A DNA stretch of 64,000 bases. It comes from Macrobrachium rosenbergii. Its lineage: Eukaryota; Arthropoda; Malacostraca; Decapoda; Palaemonidae. Below the pieces are notes generated by a model that ran no database searches, was not told the DNA's origin, and worked only from the letters and a program-made list of their open reading frames with translations. Positions 1 to 64,000 of this stretch are shown here, piece by piece. The translations under genes and the position numbers were made by a program. Every line of letters starts with the position of its first letter. Positions within the stretch are counted from its first letter, which is position 1. The stretch spans positions 20,327,147-20,391,146 of the forward strand of contig NC_089762.1 in assembly GCF_040412425.1 (NCBI RefSeq), written 5' to 3'.

Positions 1-807
1 CCTGAACTTACCTAAACTCTTGGGAGGACAGCCCAGAAAATAGAACACTAAAGGTAATTAAAATAAAAAGACACCACCTATCAAATCTGATGCCCTGAAT
101 TGAAGAGAAGTAGCAGAGGACCAAACAAGTTAATAAATGGGAATGCAAACAAGACATGCATCCCTTTAACTGAAGTCTTACTGGTATTATCCTCTATAGT
201 TGTTTCTACAACCTAACAAGCTCTCTTCGTTAATGATAAATTACCACATTTCTTTCACTGACATTCATACAGTTATCCAATCATAACTTTTTCCTCAGCA
301 AAACATACCATGAGAGTAATAAAAAAATATTAAAAAAATAAAAGAACAAACCAACAGAAAAACTAGATGGATAGAAGAAGGATATTCATAGAAAACTGAG
401 CGTTCTCATTTTTTGTTTCAATCTGTCGAACTCCCCCTGGTGCAGAAGTAAAAGCTATATAATGGAAAGGCAAGGTTAATTTCAAAAAAGAAATTTATAC
501 TTGGTCATAAATGAAAATGACCACAAGATCATAAACAGTAATGAAAATGACCACAAGATCATAAACAGTAACCCATGACTGAGTGTATTTTGTCAGACAA
601 GTTTCAGGACAATGGTATAATAATTTTATCACAGAGCAACAAGTACCCTGTCTGGATTTTTTTCCTGCTGTACTGTACAAAATATTTCTGGGATTCTGTC
701 TCAGATCTATGGTATCACTGATAAGAAATTTCCTTGTATATTCATACATATCCTGACAGGTAGAATGCCATCTAACTTTCAAATTTTTAAAAAGTTCATA
801 TACTTAC
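1..807. other. Intron 6 (partial): AT-rich, one 30-bp duplication
   Basis: Follows the exon 6 donor on the minus strand. No coding similarity was recognised. The only structure is the tandem duplication at 511-570. Confidence 0.5.
511..570. repeat. Perfect 30-bp tandem duplication
   Basis: Two identical adjacent 30-bp units beginning ATGAAAATGACCACAAGATC, at 511-540 and 541-570. Identity is complete, so the event is recent or the locus is polymorphic. Confidence 0.9.
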
Positions 808-58995
<58,188 letters not shown>

Positions 58996-59060
58996 AACAA
59001 CAACAACAACAACGATATTTATGGAGCCAGGGTGAACTTTTCATTTATCACTCGATCGGG
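58996..59060 (-). promoter_or_regulatory. 5' untranslated leader of the transporter
   Basis: Just upstream of the ATG the minus strand carries six GTT triplets and an in-frame TGA (59041-59043) that closes the frame. I cannot place the transcription start or say whether a 5' UTR intron exists. No TATA box or initiator stands out. Confidence 0.4.
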
Positions 59061-61500
59061 ACGTAGCATCACTGACTAACAGGTGAGTGGAGTTGACTGG
59101 TGAAGGTGCTAATCTTTCCTCAGGCTTACCAACTACCTTTAATCATTGAAACGTCATATAAGGCAAGTCAGTGTTTGACGATGTGTATTCATATGCCAAT
59201 AGACACATTTTGTTTGAAATTACATATCAACTACAATACAGTATTGTATTTGGGGAAAAGGGGCAGTCGTTTTAAATTCTTACAAAATACTCATCTCCAT
59301 CCAAATTTCCTACGTAAGCAATAAGTTACTGTACATCGTTTTTCTTATAAATAACTTCCCATACACCGATACTAGTTATTAAATGTCATACTGGATATTT
59401 TCATTGTTTCCTATGTGTTGTATTTGTTAGAAATTGCAAACATTTTTTATCTAACAATTGGATTAGAGATAACAGGAACAGATGAAATGAGTAAAGCGCA
59501 AATGACATATGAATGTAAACAAATGTTTCGCAGACGGAGGTTTTACCGGCCAAATTGAAAAGGAGACACTGAAAATAATAGTTTAAGCTGAAACAGTAAA
59601 TGTTCCAACAGCCGAAACCCTGCAATCGTGTAGGTAAGATAAATTCATCTCTGAATATCTCTTCAAATTGAGTACCGTAGGTTACCTTGGACAAGGTTAA
59701 TTCTATGCAGGCCAGTCGAATGTTTCAACTTCACTAGCCTGAGCATGGCCAGTAAGCTAATAGTACGATAAAGTAGCCGGATTTTATGTTCGTTAATAAT
59801 TTTTTCGACAGGATTTCGCGAGCTCTGAACGATTTTTACAATTATTTGAGTTACAAACCTTCGCTGCGAGGATTCATTCAATAATCAGGCTATGGAGGAC
59901 CGATGTTTGTGCCTGCAAGCATATAAACCTCTGCCTTAGGTAAATACACCCATATTTTACAATCTGACCACAGCAGTACTTAAAGTCGTAGCCGGATACA
60001 TAGACCTTACATTTTTCCAACTGGTTATCTTGTGTTTTATCCATTTGCAACCACTATTTCAAATGCAAACTAACTTTTTTTCCCTACTCCATTATCCAGC
60101 AGTGGGAAACCTGGGTCATTAGGCAGGGGAAAGCCAAGTATGAGGTAAATGCACTAGCCAGAAAGGTAGGAATAACATAAATTACAACACAATCTTTCAA
60201 AGAAATAGAGTGGCCTAGTTTGTGCATATCACTTGTAAGTGTTGAAGATTTACAAGACAAGTGTAGAATGACGAAAATAAACATAACCTTTCCTAGAATG
60301 CTATGTCCTGACCTAACCAGACCTTATCTTCCTAACCTCACTCAGGGCACCGTGTCCTGACCTGACTGGGGACGCATTCATCCCTCCTGGACCCACCAAC
60401 TAATACCAAACTTTGGGAACAATGGACTAGAACCTGATCCTGTCTTTCTGCAAACTACCCAGATTTACAAAGCATGAAAATGTTGCAAGGATAGCTACAT
60501 GGATGCATCCTAACTTAGCTTTAGACACCTAATCTAACCAAGGGCACAAGGTCTTTACCTGGCTGACAACCCCCAACCAGACTTGACGAAGAGAACTATA
60601 AAAGTCAGAGTGAAATATATGGATATATCATAATCCATCCTAACTTATGGCCTTGGGCCTTCACATGGTTGAGATGCCAATCCCTCCATTTCCCAATCCT
60701 AACCTGACCCAGAGCACCATAGATCATTAAGGAGAAATGTAGAAATTCATCTTACGAACTTACTACACCAGGTCCTACCTGCCTGGGTGATTACCCCTTG
60801 TCTCCTCCTTAGCATTGTACATAGCATATTCCTTACCCTAAAGTTGGGAGGTACACAACTAGAAGGCACACATTACCTCTTGTTCCAGGCATAGTCTCAT
60901 TGATTGATTCTGAGCAAAGATTGCTTTTGTGGAGAGGCATTTAGTATTGTAAGGGATTAAGTTACTTCCAGATGGATAAAGTAATTTTATATCTGAAATA
61001 CATTATTCAAGATCTTAATCAACAGTACTTACACCCAAAGCACCCGTACCTAAACTGAAGAAACCACTGTGAAAAATGGTTAAAGTCTTGAAATGTCATA
61101 AGAATTTATGGAGTTTCAATTGGTAGAAAAGATGGATAATTATTACTTGACAAAAAACCCACAGAAGCTATTGTGAGTACTGTATATGTTACAAGTACTT
61201 ACCTCTCCCAGTGTCAAAGAACCCAAAATGGAATCCCATCAAAAAAAAACAAAAAAAACAGTGGACTCAGAAAGTTATTTAAACCCTCATGTCCCGAACA
61301 CTGAATACGTGACTTATTACAATATTGGCTTGCCCCATATATTCCCAGTTATATAAAGCTTAAATGACCATCATTTGACCCTTTCTTTTATTAAATTTGG
61401 TGGGGTTAGGAATTGAAGTATCTTTGGAAGGAGTAATCTGAGTGAGTCTCCTGAACTGACTGGAGTTCTGCACACCTGGGCTACCCCTCCTTGTTGAAAG
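59061..61500. other. Upstream flank of the transporter, no gene recognised
   Basis: No coding motif on either strand. Loosely repeated phrases CCTAACCTCACTCAGGGCAC (60337), CTAATCTAACCAAGGGCAC (60531) and CCTAACCTGACCCAGAGCAC (60708) hint at a diverged ~175-195-bp tandem repeat. The promoter probably lies near 59.05-59.3 kb, but no core element is visible. Confidence 0.4.
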
Positions 61501-64000
61501 GATGAGGAGGAGTACCCGAGCCTCTGTGCAAGATCAAATGTCAGATACTGGACCTTTTCGCATGAGTGAGGAAATGTGACTCTTACGAAATAGGCTTGAA
61601 GAATCTTTAGAGTCAGAAGCAGTAAGGAAAAGCTGAGCTATGGTTTCCCTTATTGCCAGACTCTCCTTCTTCCCCTTTGCCAGAGGAAGGAGCAGAATTG
61701 CTTCTATGATTCTAGGAGAAAAATAGAACGGGTGCTTGATGTGTAGTTGTACCGCATCAGCGCCAGGTCCAGCACGTGTTGGTTCAAGTCCTATTCTCAT
61801 CCCGAAGGAGGAGAAGTAGAAGGACGGGGAAAGAGGAGGAAAAGAGGCCAGTCACTCCCGGTATCCTTCTCACTTCCAGAACCAACACCTTAGGCGAGAT
61901 GTTCCATGTCCTCTTGAAGGAGCTGGGTAAGAGAACACAACTTGTTGAGCAGCCACCACAGGGCCAAGGAAAAATTGTTCCAAGCCAAGGGCCTGTGGGC
62001 AAGACCATAGGACAACAAGAGTGTGGTCTATGAGACCACATCTTGCTTCCAGCCTGACAGAAACTTCCGGAATGCGAGGGATGGACCAAGCCATCGGCTT
62101 CGTGAGCTCTCAGGTGGAAGGTACCGGTATTGTCGTCGGCTGCCGAGTACCTCCTTCGATCGCTTCACGAAGCCGGGAGGAAGATGTGTCCTTAGACACT
62201 TCTTCCTTGGGAGAGAGAGTACTAGCGAAAATGTTGACGACATCCAGGTTAGGAGTGTCGAGCCTTTTCAGAAAGTACCACAGCTCCCTAAAGGACAAAG
62301 TAACAAATGATCTGGATCATCGATACAAAGTCCAATGAGGAGGGGAACAAGGACGACTCGAACCCGACAATAGATGCCGAAGGATTTGGAGTCCACCTAT
62401 GACATCCGAGGAGTCGAGGTATTGATCCCCTTCACCTGTTCTTCCATCTTCTATGCCAAAGCCAGAGCAAGATGAGAGATGGTCCTACAAGGGCACATCT
62501 CTATCCAACGACTCTCGTAAGGGCATGTGCAGCATGGGACAGGAATCCTAAACAAGAGTCACATGCCACCCAGGGAACAGTTCCCTGGGACAGCAAGACC
62601 GCAGAAGCTTCTCATCTGTAGCTAAATCTTGACTGAGGAGAAGAAGGCTACTTCAGATAGAAGACTAGGTCGCAAGATCCTACATTCTTCACAAATGAAA
62701 GAGAAAGAAGTAACCCTTGGCAGAGAAGACGAGGAAGTCCAGACTTGAAGAGCGACTCTGACCCGAGAAGGAGTTCTGCAACGACACCCACCAGCGAAGA
62801 TGGCTCCAGTCCCTGGGAGTGTTGCAGAGGACTTCAAGAGATATCCAGCTATAGCCGCTGCCGCTCGGCGAGAAAGCCTATGCTTGCAAGGGAAGTTGGA
62901 AGGTCTCCCAGTCCCAAACACACCGAGATGTACTGCCTGAAGAACCGCTTTTTGTGTAGCTGCTACAGGAGGTTGGGTCAAGCAGAACTCTTCTCGATGC
63001 CTCAGCTATTAGGTTGGGCAAGAGGCGAAGTCTTCCAGTATTTGTCTGTATCTCGGGGTGAGCAGTGCTTGAGAACCCCCAGCGAAACAGACAAATACAG
63101 AGGGGAAAATGTAGATATCAAGTTTCCCAGAAAGACAGTATGCCTCACCGTAGCGGCCCTTTGGTCTGGTATGAAGGAGCGAGAAAAAAAAAACTACTGA
63201 CTTGTGCAGGGAGGCAACAGAAAGTCAGTAGGGATTTCTCAGTTGAGCAATCTCTTTGAGAATCTTCGAGTGAGCAGCACGTTCTGTCCCGATCACACAA
63301 ACCCAAGGCCAAGCTCGCCTACCAATAGGCTACATCCCCACCAGGGATGCATCTGGCTAACTGAGATGTCAAGTGTACTATAGAACACTTGAGTACCTGC
63401 AAATGTCGACAGATAAAACAGGAGGAAAAAACGATTCCCTCTTGTTTGTCAACAAATGCCACTACTGTGGTTTGTTGTTCAATGAACCAATGAGTGTCGC
63501 AAAACTCATCCTGAATTCTCGGAAGGCCAGAAGGCTGCCTTGAGCCCGGGGTGGTGATGAGAAGGTACTAATCGTCTCGGTCCCACACCGTCAAGACAAA
63601 GTCTTACAGGTGTGCGCCTCTTCCTCGATCGGTGAATCCGTAAGTAGACACACGATGTTAGGGGAATATGCAAGCATGTTCGAAGGTTCCTTCAATCAAG
63701 CATTAGCCTAACTCCTTCCTCATACTTCGAAGAGGAAAGAAGGACAGAGGAATGGAAGCAGACTTCCATTCTCCGCCATGGGGAAGCTTCTGCAAGATGA
63801 CAGGATACCAAGACAATTAGCTCTAGCCGGGCTGGCATTTCCTGAATCGGGATCACAGAAGAGGAAGCGGGATAAAAAGAATTGCCGAGACCTAAGGGAA
63901 ATAGATACTTCTCTTGAAGGAATCCATTCCCAGGTCTCGGCAATGTCGCTGCCAGCTCCAGAGACTTGATAAGTATCATTTCATCCAGGAATGTGCAGTA
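61500..64000 (-). other. Retroelement-like, GC-richer stretch, unassigned
   Basis: Minus-strand frames 62622-62981 (REEFCLTQPPVAATQKAVLQ ... HRLSRRAAAAIAGYLL) and 62028-62298 (SFRELWYFLKRLDTPNLDVV) have Ser/Pro/Arg-rich gag-like composition and strand similar to the DIRS gag regions. Frames change often. No RT, integrase or recombinase motif is seen, so a DIRS gag fragment is only a guess. It continues past position 64000. Confidence 0.35.

Overview
This window is eukaryotic genomic DNA and reads as the interior of one very large gene whose introns are packed with transposable elements. I infer an arthropod, most likely a decapod crustacean. The grounds are interstitial TTAGG-type repeats, abundant CA/TA/GA microsatellites, DIRS-type tyrosine-recombinase retroelements, a tRNA-derived SINE, and an amino-acid transporter gene with 9-18 kb introns. 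No database search was possible, so the species is open.

Host gene: the only intact host coding sequence I can support lies on the minus strand. It is an SLC36/AVT3-type amino-acid transporter (Aa_trans/AAAP superfamily) in six exons: 58882-58995, 49732-49875, 31783-31942, 22337-22484, 9983-10130 and 808-952. All have GT/AG borders and compatible phases, giving about 287 residues from the start Met through roughly TM7. The 3' exons lie beyond position 1. Introns 1-5 are about 9.0, 17.8, 9.3, 12.2 and 9.0 kb.

Intron 5 (953-9982): a palindromic MITE, a 2.2-kb TTAA-flanked piggyBac-like element built of five ~370-bp repeats, a nearly intact mariner (7065-8362), and a non-LTR reverse-transcriptase relic interrupted by a SINE. 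Intron 4 (10131-22336): another MITE, a non-LTR retroelement with zinc-knuckle gag and endonuclease, a ~740-bp CA/TA microsatellite, and a DIRS element truncated at that microsatellite. Intron 3 (22485-31782): a Mutator-like foldback element with a FLYWCH zinc-finger relic, palindromic elements, and a second TTAA element inverted relative to the first. Intron 2 (31943-49731): a DIRS fragment, then two longer DIRS elements head to tail (35.9-41.6 kb and 41.6-48.0 kb), with non-LTR scraps around them. Intron 1 (49876-58881): a very degenerate DIRS, a decayed Tigger/pogo transposon, and two foldback elements, the first with TTAGG-like tracts. Upstream of the start codon, 59-61.5 kb shows nothing coding and 61.5-64 kb is a repeat-like, gag-like stretch that I cannot name securely.

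None of the mobile-element genes seen is intact. Points of most interest are a 65-bp tandem duplication that copies the splice acceptor of exon 3, the inverted pair of 2.2-kb TTAA elements bracketing exons 4 and 5, the FLYWCH-bearing foldback element, and damage at catalytic motifs in the two DIRS elements (YR tyrosine lost in both, RT box lost in one).
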